A stretch of DNA of 64,000 bases, from assembly GCF_032118995.1 (NCBI RefSeq), contig NC_092661.1, positions 1,738,501-1,802,500 on the forward strand. Reading direction: 5' to 3'. This document shows positions 39,601 to 49,694 of this stretch, piece by piece (positions within the stretch are counted from its first letter, which is position 1; each line of letters begins with the position of its first letter). The notes below the pieces were generated by a model that was not told where the DNA came from, searched no databases, and worked only from the letters and a program-made list of their open reading frames with translations. The translations under genes were made by a program, and so were the position numbers. This DNA is from Asterias amurensis (Eukaryota > Echinodermata > Asteroidea > Forcipulatida > Asteriidae).

Positions 39601-42600
39601 AGGCATTCTACGCTTTCACAACTAGCACAGAAATTGGGTGTTTGCAGGTCAGTGGAGATTGGTGAATGTGCCAAATTTGGTAAGCAGAGCCATGAAATTG
39701 GGCCCCGCAAGGTTTTAAACGAACTTTCCAGGCTAAGTCACCACTCTTTTATTCCCATTCATATACACTTTTTTTTTTTTAAGCGCAAACATGTTTGAAA
39801 ATCTATTGAACATTTTTTGTAATTTTTCAGTTCTTGTCACGATCTTATGATTTGACTCAAGTAGTTGTACATTGATTGCTGGTGTATTTATTGTATTGCG
39901 CTTAAACAAGCACCAAGCAATCTCGCCTATATTTGAACACTTCTAGCCGTGTTTATAACACTCGTTTAAACACCCCCACATGACCATGGCGTGTTCTCCA
40001 CCAATAGGAAAAGCGAAACTGTCTAGGGTTTATTCATGGTGAATTGATTCACAACATGCTTTATACTGTCAAAAGCTGCTGTACTTCTAGCTGAGCAAGT
40101 TTTTCTTGCCAATTAGTGTCGGGAGTTGTTCCCACACATCTCTGGTCTCCTGACGATGACTACAGCAAGCTAGTCGAAATTCAAGAACTGACTCCACGGT
40201 AGTGCAGTTGTACGATCCTGTAAGCTAAAATTGTAGTCCCGCCAGTTGTCTATACCATCCGCCCAGGTAATAGTTAATGAGCAGGAATCGTCTTTTCAGA
40301 ACTGAAAAGTCTCCCGAACACCCAAACAATCTACTCCGTGGTCGTTGAATAAAGAAATAATAATAATAATAATACACAGTTTTTATATAGCGCTTCACAC
40401 AAAAAGCTTTGAAGCGCTTTACCATGTTTACAAGAAAAAACAACAACAATATTACAAATTAACAAAATTAAAGATAAGCATATATACACAGAAAGCGGCA
40501 GAAAACAACAGAGAACTAATTGAGTAACTAGGTTTTGAGCAGTGATTTGAATTGATTAGCAGTTTGGGCAGTTTTTATGTGGTTTGGCAGAGAGTTCCAA
40601 AGTACAGGTGACGAGTATGCGAAAGAGCGATGACCGTATGTCTTTGTACGTGTGACTGGTGTTTGAAGTTGGGATGAAGACGCAGATCGAAGAGCTCGAG
40701 ATGGTTTGTGAGTGTGAATGAGTTCTTGAAGATACTCAGGTGAAGATCCATTGATGCATTTGTATGTTATAAGGAGAAGCTTGAATTGGATTCGTTTGCC
40801 GACTGGTAACCAGTGAAGTGATCTGAGTATTGGTGTGATGTAATGCCGGGATGGTGTACGCGTGACGAGTTCTCTAAGAACAAACTGTACCTGGCAAGTA
40901 GATACACACAGATGTTACTGCAAACCAGATATATATTGATACCTCACCATGCAATGCCTCAAATCACCTCGACAACATATCACCCCAGTACTTCGCTCAC
41001 TTCATTGGTTACCCGTCTCCAAACACTTAGAATTCAAACTTCTCCTGCTGACATACAAATCTCTCCACCAATCCGCACCTCACTATCTTTAAGATCTCCT
41101 TTATCCATATGTGCCTCATCGTACCCTCCGCTCCAGCTCTACCTCTCAACTAGTCCCATACATCACTCGCACAAAGTCTTATGGCCACCGCTCGTTCGCA
41201 TATTCTTCACCCTCACTCTGGAACAACTTACCGCACAACATCAGAACTGCTCCGAACGAAAACATTTTCAAACATCTGCTGAAAACTTACCTGTTTACTC
41301 ATTAATTTTTGTAAAGTGCTTCGGGACTGTTGTGTGAAGGGCTATATAAGTGCCGTTCATTATTATTATTATTAAACCCTATAAACATCTACAAATGTAC
41401 CTTCCCATTATATTGTCCCTGTAGGTCATAGACATGAGCATAGTGATTCAACTGAATCACTGTATGCAGCGACTAGACACCAAGGTTTCAATGATGTCGT
41501 CAGGGGACGGATTCTTGCCGGGAACTACTTCCTGCTGAAAGAGTGAGAACAATTCACTGAAATTCTAAAATGATTTTTGGGGTTGAACAAAGAATTAACT
41601 AGAGTGGGATTCGAACAAACGACCTCCGGATTAACGTGCCGGTGCTCTACCAACTGAGCTATCTAGCACTATATTGGCATTGTCCCTATTTTGTCAATAT
41701 CTTTGTTCGGGGGTGCCAGTCAGAAGCCATACAACTGTTAAGTGCCGTGTAGCCAGGGATCACACCCAAATTACCATACAACCTGGGAGGTGGCAGCCAG
41801 GGGATCACCTTAAGGGGATGCGACTTAAAATCATTCTTAAATGATCAAATTTAAAAGGACACGTTGCCTTGGTTCGGTTGAGTTGGTCGGTAAAAAGCGT
41901 TTGGAACTGTTTGTTATAAAATGCATATGGTTAGAAAGATGTTTTCAGGGTAGAATATAATATACTGCACAAAACGTGCCTCAGAAATGTTGGGTTTTTT
42001 TTCTTGTTTTTTTACAAACTAATACAGTCAGCCAATTTGTGGAGTAAAAAATTTGAATTCACAAGGTGGTCAATACTTTGCCTTTGTTCAACCAAAAATT
42101 ATTTAATGTTTACCCAATCAGTTTCCTTTGTGGCTTATTATTAAATATAATTTGTGCATTCCTGTATTAGTGTTATTTTCCAAGAGCATTTGTATTATTT
42201 TTTCGGTTGCGCTTGAGTAATTGGTTATTAAAAAGTGCGCTTTTTAAATGCAGTGGACACTATTGGTAATTACTAAAAATAATTATTATCGTAAAACCTT
42301 TCTTGATTACGAGCAATGGGGAGAGGTTGATGGTTTAAAACACTGTGAAAAACGGCTTCCTCTGAAGTGCTATAGTTTTTGAGAAAGAAGTAATTTTCCA
42401 TGAATTTGATTTCGAGACCTCAAGTTTAGAACTTGAAGTCTCGAAATCAACCATCTAAACACACACAACTTTGTGTAACAAGGGTGTTTTTGTCTTTCAT
42501 TATTATCTCACAAGTTCGATGACCGATTGAGCTCAAATTTTCACAGGTTTGTTATTTTATGCATATGTTGAGATACACCAAATGTGAAGGCTAGTCTTTG

Positions 42601-43777
42601 ACAATTACCAATAGTGTCCACTGCCTTAAGTTTGTATTATTATAAATATTAATATTATTATTATTCTGTCTGGACAGCAATTATGAGAAGTACTTCCTTC
42701 GTCTGACGTCTGATTGCGAATGATTTCCAGAGAGTGTTTCGTAGTGGAGTAGACGTCTTACTAACACCTTCCTCAGTCAGCGATGCTAGGACGTATAAAG
42801 ACTTTGTAGCCCGGGACAATCGGCAGCAACAGGAAGTAGAAGACGTAATGTTCATGTCGGCCAATTTAGCGGGTGAGTCCTCTTTAAGCACAGTTCAGAC
42901 TTCCTGGGAATGCGATACAAATTTTGATGCCACATGGCTGTTTTCACATGGAATCTTTCGCAGGAGTCAACTGATGCGAATCATCTTTGCGTGTTTGTGA
43001 TGTAAAAATTTGTGGAAAATAGTGGAAAATTACTCGAAAACTACGTCACTTCACAGGGAGCTGTTTCTCACAATGTTTTATATAAGCAACAGCTCTCCGT
43101 TACTCACTACCAAGTAGGGCTTTATGCTAACAATTATTTTGAGTAATTACTGATAGTGTCCAGTGCCTTTAAAGACACTGGACACTATTGGTAATTGTCA
43201 AAGACCAGTCTTCTCACTTGGTGTATCTAAACATATGCATAAAATAAACCTGTGAAATTGGAGCGCAATTGGTGGTCGAAGTTGCGAGATACTAATAGAA
43301 TAAAAAACACCCTTGTCACACGAAGTTGTGTGCTTTAAGATGCTTGATTCAAGTCCTCAAATCCTAAACTGGAGGTCTCAAAATAAAACTCGTTGAAAAT
43401 TACTTCTGTCTCGAAAACTACGTCACTTCAGAGGGAGCCGGTTCTCACAATGTTTCATATTGTCAACCTCTCCCTATTACTTGTTACCATGTGAGGTTTT
43501 ATGCTGATAATTAATTTGAGTAATTACCAATAGTGTCCACTGCCTTTAAGCGATAGCAAAACAAGATAAACTTTTAATCAAAATTGTTCCTTTTGCAGGC
43601 ATTCCAGCGATATCAGTCCCCGCCTTCTTGTCACCACAGAGCATGCCCATAGGACTGCAGCTGATTGGCCAAGGGTTCAAGGAGAAACAGCTGTTGACAG
43701 TCTTTAAGTGGTTGGAACAACAGGTGTCATTTCCGTGGCAGGAGCTTCAGAGGTCACTGAGGTCAATGGACAGATGA
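36475..43777 (+). CDS. QRSL1: QRSL1/GatA-like amidotransferase subunit A, C-terminal six exons
   Basis: Exons: 36475-36650, 36825-36937, 38988-39187, 41425-41542, 42678-42872, 43599-43777. They are collinear with mitochondrial glutamyl-tRNA(Gln) amidotransferase subunit A, an amidase-signature enzyme that with GatB and GatC converts Glu-tRNA(Gln) to Gln-tRNA(Gln). The first exon holds [18 protein letters not shown], with the nucleophilic Ser of DTGGS. The upstream exons with the catalytic Lys and the cis-Ser GGSSGGS motif (about 190 residues) are absent from the window. Exon 38988 carries a 7-bp insertion before the stop-generating TGATGG. Exon 42678 has lost about 11 bp and gained a TGA. Both are confirmed by phase arithmetic. 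The gene as written cannot make a full enzyme. Confidence 0.8.
36825..36937 (+). CDS. QRSL1: QRSL1-like exon, [13 protein letters not shown]
   Basis: [20 protein letters not shown], then [10 protein letters not shown]. Phases fit both neighbours. D-x-x-D-S-T is characteristic of GatA. Confidence 0.9.
37040..37190. repeat. Hairpin element in a QRSL1 intron
   Basis: Inverted arms GGCCTGGTTCTTGATAATTT / AAATTATCAAGAACCAGGCC close on CCGAGGCAAAGTCGAGG, with GGTTTAAAC and ATTGATTCCC extending the pairing outward. Confidence 0.65.
37600..37740 (-). mobile_element. tRNA-derived SINE fragment
   Basis: On the minus strand CTCGGTGGTCTAGTTAGTAAG (A box) and GGTTTGAATCCCACC (B box). The 3' part reads into GACTTGGGCAAGTACAGAG. 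Confidence 0.6.
38562..38803. mobile_element. Non-autonomous element, GGGTGCGTTCG family (copy 2)
   Basis: GGGTGAGTTCGTTTAGCTTC to GTGTAACGAACGCACC, about 240 bp, with TCACCCGGGTCAGCCCCCAG inside. Confidence 0.8.
38988..39187 (+). pseudogene. QRSL1: QRSL1-like exon with 7-bp insertion
   Basis: Phase 0 entry [18 protein letters not shown], then [20 protein letters not shown] and AR. Family continuation is DGxxYG, and DGIEYG is present but out of frame after seven extra bases (about 39160-39166). The in-frame reading stops at TGA. Length 200 instead of 193 explains the exit-phase conflict. Confidence 0.8.
39296..39461. mobile_element. Small foldback, GATTTCACAAAGAGTTGGG family (copy 3)
   Basis: CGTCGATTTCACAAAGAG...TTTTGTGAAATCGACGG arms with TTAGGATTAGT-type inner repeats. 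Confidence 0.65.
39462..39706. mobile_element. Foldback MITE with GGGCCCAATTTCATGGCTC ends
   Basis: Related at its outer 15 bp to the GGGCCAATTTCATAG family but with a different interior (GCGCTTGCGGAAGC). It directly abuts the preceding foldback. Confidence 0.75.
40345..40835 (-). mobile_element. LINE 3' end (L2/CR1-like ORF2 C-terminus), uninterrupted frame
   Basis: On the minus strand [20 protein letters not shown], then [53 protein letters not shown] and stop, with no internal stop. The 3' end is GAAGCGCTATATAAAAACTG plus (TTA)n. It appears young relative to the other LINE pieces. Confidence 0.8.
40960..41380 (+). mobile_element. LINE 3' end of the same type, opposite orientation
   Basis: [40 protein letters not shown] and [11 protein letters not shown], with a frameshift upstream ([13 protein letters not shown] is in another frame). 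The 3' end is GGGCTATATAAGTGCCG plus (ATT)n. Confidence 0.8.
41425..41542 (+). CDS. QRSL1: QRSL1-like exon, [19 protein letters not shown]
   Basis: [20 protein letters not shown], then [19 protein letters not shown]. Phase 1 to phase 2, GTGAGA donor. Matches the R-x-x-G-F-x-x-x-V-x-x-R-I-L-x-G segment of GatA. Confidence 0.9.
41576..41672 (-). mobile_element. tRNA-like sequence (Asn-type anticodon GTT), probably a SINE head
   Basis: On the minus strand GATAGCTCAGTTGGTAGAGC (D arm and A box) and TTTGTTCGAATCCCA (T arm and B box) fold with a 6-bp acceptor stem. The anticodon loop would read ACGTTAA, with C instead of the invariant U33. A functional tRNA is therefore unlikely. Confidence 0.5.
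41851..42060. mobile_element. ACACGTTGCCTTGG-family half element (copy 4)
   Basis: TTAAAAGGACACGTTGCCTTGG start; truncated at its centre. Confidence 0.7.
42244..42629. mobile_element. Foldback MITE, GGCAGTGGACAC family (copy 16)
   Basis: Complete, TTAA-bordered, 48 bp upstream of the next exon. Confidence 0.85.
42678..42872 (+). pseudogene. QRSL1: QRSL1-like exon with internal deletion and stop
   Basis: Begins NYEKYF in phase, then loses about 11 bp. A TGA stands where the second residue of V-R-R-L is expected, and the restored frame reads [38 protein letters not shown] and [10 protein letters not shown]. Length 195 conflicts with the needed phase; 206 would fit. Confidence 0.8.
43010..43172. 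mobile_element. GGCAGTGGACAC-family half element (copy 17)
   Basis: Right half only, sharing its terminal TTAA with the full copy that follows. Confidence 0.75.
43169..43549. mobile_element. Foldback MITE, GGCAGTGGACAC family (copy 18)
   Basis: Complete TTAA-flanked copy, 50 bp upstream of the terminal exon. Confidence 0.85.
43599..43777 (+). CDS. QRSL1: QRSL1-like terminal exon
   Basis: [40 protein letters not shown] and [14 protein letters not shown] to TGA at 43775-43777. P-x-G-x-Q-x-I-G is the amidase C-terminal landmark. The frame is intact. Confidence 0.9.
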
Positions 43778-43796
43778 CCCAGGTCAACCGAGCTCA

Positions 43797-44030
43797 ATAG
43801 GTTAATAGGTTTAACTTCCCTGGGTCTACCCCGCAGTGCTCACTCGGGTGAGCCCCTGACAAGAGCTATTCGAACGATCACACTCGCCCTCTCGTGGTGA
43901 CGGCATGCACCTCAGGTCACCCCCAAGTGACCCACTCCAGAAGCAGGGCACTGGGGGCTGACCCGGGCGAGCCCCGTCACAGCTATTCAAAAGTACCGGG
44001 AAGACCCAGGGAAGCTAAACGAACCCACCC
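43797..44030. mobile_element. Non-autonomous element, GGGTGCGTTCG family, reverse (copy 3), in the 3' UTR
   Basis: Starts 20 bp after the QRSL1-like stop, with TGGGTCTACCCCGCAGTGCT, CACTGGGGGCTGACCCGGGC and GCTAAACGAACCCACCC. It makes up most of the predicted 3' UTR. Confidence 0.8.
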
Positions 44031-44103
44031 TATAAGATGGTTTCATTGGATTTAATTTGTTATTTTAACTTTTTTGTTCCATTATAAAAAATGGCATTTG
44101 GCA

Positions 44104-44109
44104 AATAAA
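44104..44109 (+). terminator. Candidate polyadenylation signal AATAAA
   Basis: The first AATAAA after the QRSL1-like stop, about 330 bp downstream and beyond the inserted element. Confidence 0.5.
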
Positions 44110-44219
44110 ATATTTTAAAAACTACAAAAGTTTGAGGTTGTCATGCTTTGTTTGTCCAAAATATGACACTAGAATGGATACAGTCTACTCGACGCTAATA
44201 ATGCACATGTACCATTCCT

Positions 44220-46910
44220 TTAGGATAAAAAGTTCACATGGCCTAAACTTTTCCGAGCGAAAAGTTCACAGGGCTATACTTTTTGCTCGAAAAAAAATCA
44301 CAAGGCTATAAAGTAAAGCCTTGTGAACTTTGCGCTTCAAAAAAAATCATAAGGCCTTGTAAACTTTTCGCTCTATAAAAATCATAAGGCCTGGTGAACT
44401 TTGCATTTGAAACAAATCACAAGGCTATAGCCTTGTAAACCATTAGCTCTAAAAAAATCATAAGGCCTTGTAAACTTTTCTCTCTTAAAAAATCATAAGG
44501 CCTTTTAAACTTTGTGCTCGAAAAAAATCACAAGGCTATAGCCTTGTAAACTTGTTTCTCTTAAAAAATCATAAGGCCTTGTGAACTTTGCGCTCGAAAA
44601 AAATCACAAGGCTATATATAGCCTTGTAAACTTGTTTCTCTTAAAATATCATAAGGCCTTGTGAACTTTGCGCTCGAAAAAAATCACAAGGCTATAGCCT
44701 TGTAAACTTTTTGCTCTTAAAAAATCATTTGCCTTGTGAACTTTGCGCTCAAAAAACCACAAGGCTATAGCCTTGTAAACTTTTCGCTCTTAAAAAATCA
44801 TAAGGCCTTTTAAACTTTGTGCTCGAAAAAAATCACAAGGCTATAGCCTTGTAAACTTGTTTCTCTTAAAAAATCATTTGCCTTGTGAACTTTGCGCTCG
44901 AAAAAAATCACAAGGCCTTGTGAACTTTGCGCTCGAAAAAAATTACAAGGCTATAGCCTTGTAAACTTGTTTCTCTTAAAAATGCATAAGGCCTTGTGAA
45001 CTTTGCGCTCGAAAAAAATCACAAGGCTATATATAGCCTTGTAAACTTGTTTCTCTTAAAATATCATAAGGCCTTGTGAACTTTGCGCTCGAAAAAAATC
45101 ACAAGGCTATAGCCTTGTAAACTTTTTGCTCTTAAAAAATCATTTGCCTTGTGAACTTTGCGCTCAAAAAACCACAAGGCTATAGCCTTGTAAACTTTTC
45201 GCTCTTAAAAAATCATAAGGCCTTTTAAACTTTGCGCTCGAAAAAAATCACAAGGCTATAGCCTTGTAAACTTTACGCTCTTAAAAATCACAAGGCCTCG
45301 TGAACTTTGCGCTCGAAAAAAATCACAAGGCTATAGCCTTGTAAACTGTTTGCTCTTAAAAAATCATTTGCCTTGTGAACTTTGCCCTCGAAAAAATCAT
45401 AAGGCCTTGTGAACTTTGCGCTCTTAAAAAATCATAAGGCTATAGCCTTGTAAACTATTTGCTCTAAAAAAATCAAGAGGCCTTGTGAACATGCGCTCAA
45501 AAAAAATCATAAGGCCTTGTGAACTTTGCACTCGACAAAAAATCACAAGGCTATATAGCCTTGTAAACTTTTTTCTCTTAAAAAATCATAAGGCCTTGTG
45601 AACTTTGCGTTCGAAAAAAATCACAAGGCTATAGCCTTGTAAACTTTTTGCTCTTAAAAATTCATAAGGCTCTTAAAAAATCATTTGCCTTGTGAACTTT
45701 GCGCTCGAAAAAAAACACAAGGCCTATAGCATATAGCCTTGTAAACTTTTCGCTCTTAAAAAATCATAAGGCCTTGTGAACTTTGCGCTCGAAAAAAATC
45801 ACAAGGTCTTGTAATCTTTTTGCGCTTAAAACAATCATAAGGCCTTGTGAACTTTGCGCTCGCGAAAAATCATAAGGCTATAGCCTTGTAAACTATTTGC
45901 TCTAAAAAAATCAAGAGGCCTTGTGAACTTTGCGCTCGAAAAAAATCATAAGGCATTGTGAACTTTGCGCTCGAAAAACTTCACAAGGCTATAGCCTTAT
46001 AAACTTTTTGCTCTTAAAAAATCATAAGGCCTTGTGAACTTTGCGCTCGAAAAAATCACAAGGCAATAGCCTAGTCAACTTTTTTCTCTTAAAAAATCAT
46101 AAGGCCTTGTGAACTTTGCGCTCGAAAAAAATCACAAGGCTATAGTCTTGTAAACTTTTCGCTCTTAAAAAATCATAAGGCCTTTTGAACTTAGCGCTCG
46201 AAAAAAATCACAAGGTTATAGCCTTGTAAACTTTACGCTCTTAAAAAATCATAAGGCCTAGTAAACTTTGCGCTCGCAAAAAATCATAAGGCTATCCCCT
46301 TGTAAACTATTTGCTCTAAAAAAACAAGAGGCCTTGTGAACTTTGCGCTCGAAACAAAATCATAAGGCCTTGTGAACTTTGCGCTCGAAAAAATTCACAA
46401 GGCCTTATAAACTTTTTGCTCTTAAAAAATCATAAGGCCTTGTGAACTTTGCGCTCGAAAAAAATCACAAGGCCTTGTAAACTTTTTGCTCTTAAAAAAT
46501 CATTTGCCTTGTGAACGTTGCGCTCAAAAAACCACAAGCCTTGAAAACTTTTCGCTTTCAAAAAATCATAGGGCCTTTTGAACTTGCGCTCGAAAAAAAA
46601 TCACAAGGCCTTGTAAACTGTTTGCTCTTAAAAAATCATAAGGCCTTTTAAACTTTGCGCTCGAAAAAAATCACAAGCCTTGTAAACTTTATACTCTTAA
46701 AAAATCACAAGGCCTTGTGAACTTTTTGCTCTAAAAAAATCATAAGGCCTTGTGAACTTTGCGCTCGAAAAAAACACAAGGCTATAGCCTTGTAAACTTT
46801 TTGCTCTTAAAAAATCATAAGGCCTTGTGAACTTTGCGCTCGAAAAAAATCACAAGGCTATAGTAGCTTTATGAATTTTTCGCTTCTGAAAAAAAAAAAA
46901 TCATAAGGCT
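44220..46910. repeat. AT-rich satellite with about 415-bp higher-order period
   Basis: Two alternating half-units of about 35-40 bp: one with CATAAGGCCTTGTGAACTTTG and GCGCTCGAAAAAA, the other with CACAAGGCTATAGCCTTG and AAACTTTTTGCTCTTAAAA. Each is centred on a short palindrome (AAGGCCTT, AAGGCTATAGCCTT). Distinctive variants recur at a fixed 415-bp spacing: the extended GGCTATATATAGCC at 44610 and 45025, and the CTCAAAAAACCACAAGG variant at 44749 and 45164. No coding frame. Confidence 0.9.
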
Positions 46911-49690
46911 ATACTTGATAATAATGCTGGACCTTACCCTTTATAGTTTTTTTAAGTTTTGCCCCAACTTTTAAGTAAAAATAAAAAAATCACAACTTCC
47001 TAGTTATTGCTTCAAATATTGTTATTCTTGGCATCTGTTCAATATTCAATAAAAAAAGGCTGCAGAAAAGCCTACTACAAAAAAATAGGCAAAAGTTGAG
47101 AAAAGTGCTGGCCTCACCCCCTATGATTCTTTCAAATTTCGGCCATTAAAAGGATGCCGATCGATCCCCCCTGTGAATGAGGTTTGTGCACCCCTTTACT
47201 TAGTCTGGTCCCCAGACCCAAAAATCTTCGACTAGGCTCTATCGACAAGAGACGTATAGGAATCTTTGGTCAGGAGACCAGACTACCCTTTGCTCCCCCG
47301 CGGCCATTTTCTTTTCTGAGCGCGGGCATGGTGTGTGGTGAAAGCAGATTTTCTGCAACATTTTACATCGCAAACCGACATCAAAATTCAACAACTTTCA
47401 CATGATAACTGTACGGATGTTCATAGAATCTTCTAAATCAGGTAAGTGATTCATGTGTTGATGCAAAAGAGGAATATCCATGGATGAATTAATTTCTGAA
47501 AATATGTCGGAGTCCTGCACTGGCGATGTGATCGTCATGTACCAAATTGATAGTGTGACCCAAAAATATTAACACTAAATGAGAAAATTCAACAATTTTA
47601 ATTAATGGTGTCTTGGAGTTCCGACTACAAGGAACATCATAAGTAAAAGTTCAGCTTCCTGAGTTAGGTGTAATATTTTCGCAATGGTACGGGACCTTTA
47701 TACCCTGGGCTATGTACATGTTATGTATATGTGGAGAAAATTTAAAGACCTCAGAACAATTTAAAGGCCCCTGAAGTAATTTTCCATTTTCCCAATGCCT
47801 TATACTTCCTATATCCCCTCATTTGTATGAACACTAATTTACATCTATACTCAAAATATAATTTTGTTCTTTTTCAGAGGTCGTGGAATCTGATGTTTCC
47901 CTTTCATCAAGTGTATGCCGCCTCTCCCTGCATCTTAGCAGCCTTTTCAGCCACAACAGCAGTCACTGAGGTACACAGCCTCAACCATTCTGTGAGGCAA
48001 TCTGTAAATCATATTCTATTACTAGCTGTAGGGCCAGAATAATTTATACCAACACATTTGCCAAAATTTCTCTTTTTTTTCTCTTAAGACCCACATTATT
48101 TATGACTTCTTTTTTTGTGGGGCCGCCGAAGAATCATTTAAATTTCTACTAAAAACTTTAATTACGGTCGGCCCCCAAGGATTTTGGAGAAAAAAAAACT
48201 AGCTTTATAATAATGCATCCTATTAAATAGCAGTATAGTTTATCTGATACTTGGTAGTTACTCCAAAAATTAATTACCATGAAAACGTTAGAGCACTGGT
48301 CATGTTGATGTTACAAAAATGTTGTTGGAAAAGTGTTAAAAAAAATTCACCCCAAAACATTTACTCTTCTCATGCATCTGAAAGCACACAATTTCATAAA
48401 CGGAATATGGGGTTTTCTTTCATAATTTGTTTTAAACTTTAATGACCATTTGAGCCAAACCTTCCATTGGTTTGTTATTTATGCATTTATTGAGGCAAAC
48501 CAAGTGAGGAGACTGTTGTTTGATAATTACCAAAAGTATCCCAACCTTAATTATTTTCTAAAATTTATTTTTAATTAGTTCATCAACACCAAGAAGGCAT
48601 CAAAGTTACAAGTTGTCAAAATATTTGGAATCATCAGAAAATAATAAGCAAACCAGACTAGATTGTTTATTTGAATTGTCAAGAATTTATTTGAACAAAC
48701 TTTAAATGTCTTCCAGAGAAAGAAAACAATAACACTCACATAGTGCATCCATACTGTTAGACATTACCCCCACCCACCCCAACCTCAAGAACTTGATTAT
48801 GACTATACTGTATGTTACGTTTCCTTAATGTTTTAATTAAAACAAATTTTGTTTTTGTGGGTGCTTTTGCACTCCTATTGCTTCCTTACTATTCATTTTG
48901 ATAGTTGCTTAAATTGATGGTTGGAAATATGCCAGTTGATGTACAATTACTTTTTGAAAACTTCATTGAAATTATTTCAAAATGTTTTTTTTTTTAATGC
49001 ACTTGTCAAGTGCCACAATTCAAAAATTGTATTTGTAAAATCAAATACAGCTTTCAATTCATACTTGTGTTAATTAAAAAGTATTGAAAATGTGTATAGT
49101 TTCAAAATTGAACTTAAACCCCCAAAATATTCGCGAAGAAATATCAGCTGGCAAATAACAACCATAGCTAAGAAATATAAATGATCAACCAAGGAAGAAA
49201 TGTAACCTGTTTTATCCAAAAGGAGTCCACATGGCTAACAAAAAAACTAGTCTCATAAATTAACTATTTGTGTTTTGCAAACTTGCCAAAAAAAATTTTG
49301 TGCTTTTTCTTCATCTTACAAGAACTCAGAATATTTACAGAATCAAAGCGTTTTTTTTTCTTCTTTTCAAACAAATCTAATTAAATTTGACTCCTTTATG
49401 GTTTACAGGTTGCATTTCTTACTTATAAAGAAGGTACAACATTGGTATTCATATACTGCATATAGAGTGCACAAATTTTGACACAAAAAACGTTATCTCA
49501 AATTTGCAGCGTTTTCATAACACATTTCTTTATTTATTGTTTAACTCAATACAGTTTTTACATCAAGTGGACATTTAGATGAATGTTTACTTGCATGCTT
49601 ACCAAAATTGAAGGTAATGCATAAATTCCCGCAATAAACATGTAATTCAATTCACAATATTGCTATTTAGCGTAACTACCAATGTTGTAT
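46911..49690. other. AT-rich stretch, no established gene
   Basis: Holds a TAGTCTGGTC...GACCAGAC inverted pair (47198-47285), a possible two-exon short transcript (47200-47974) and a degenerate GGCAGTGGACAC-family remnant (about 48340-48550). The remainder shows nothing I can name. Confidence 0.4.
47418..47974 (+). other. Possible exon pair with a short spliced open frame
   Basis: A strong donor (ATCAGGTAAGT, exon end 47440) and a strong acceptor (TTGTTCTTTTTCAG, exon start 47879) would join ATG at 47418 into MFIESSKSEVVESDVSLSSS and about 18 more residues, ending at TGA just before a GTACAC donor-like site at 47975. Upstream GCGGCCATTTTC resembles a YY1 site. On the minus strand the same block has an alternative open tail (VVAEKAAKMQGEAAYT). 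Low certainty. Confidence 0.2.
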
Positions 49691-49694
49691 CTTC

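Noticed and set aside
41576-41672. Functional tRNA-Asn gene
   Set aside because: The cloverleaf is nearly drawable, but position 33 is C, the base of the anticodon stem is mismatched, and the sequence continues like a SINE body without a terminal T run.
44220-46910. Interpretation of the satellite as a CRISPR, telomere or rRNA spacer
   Set aside because: No telomeric hexamer, no rRNA sequence on either side, and no unique spacers; it is a two-part AT-rich satellite.
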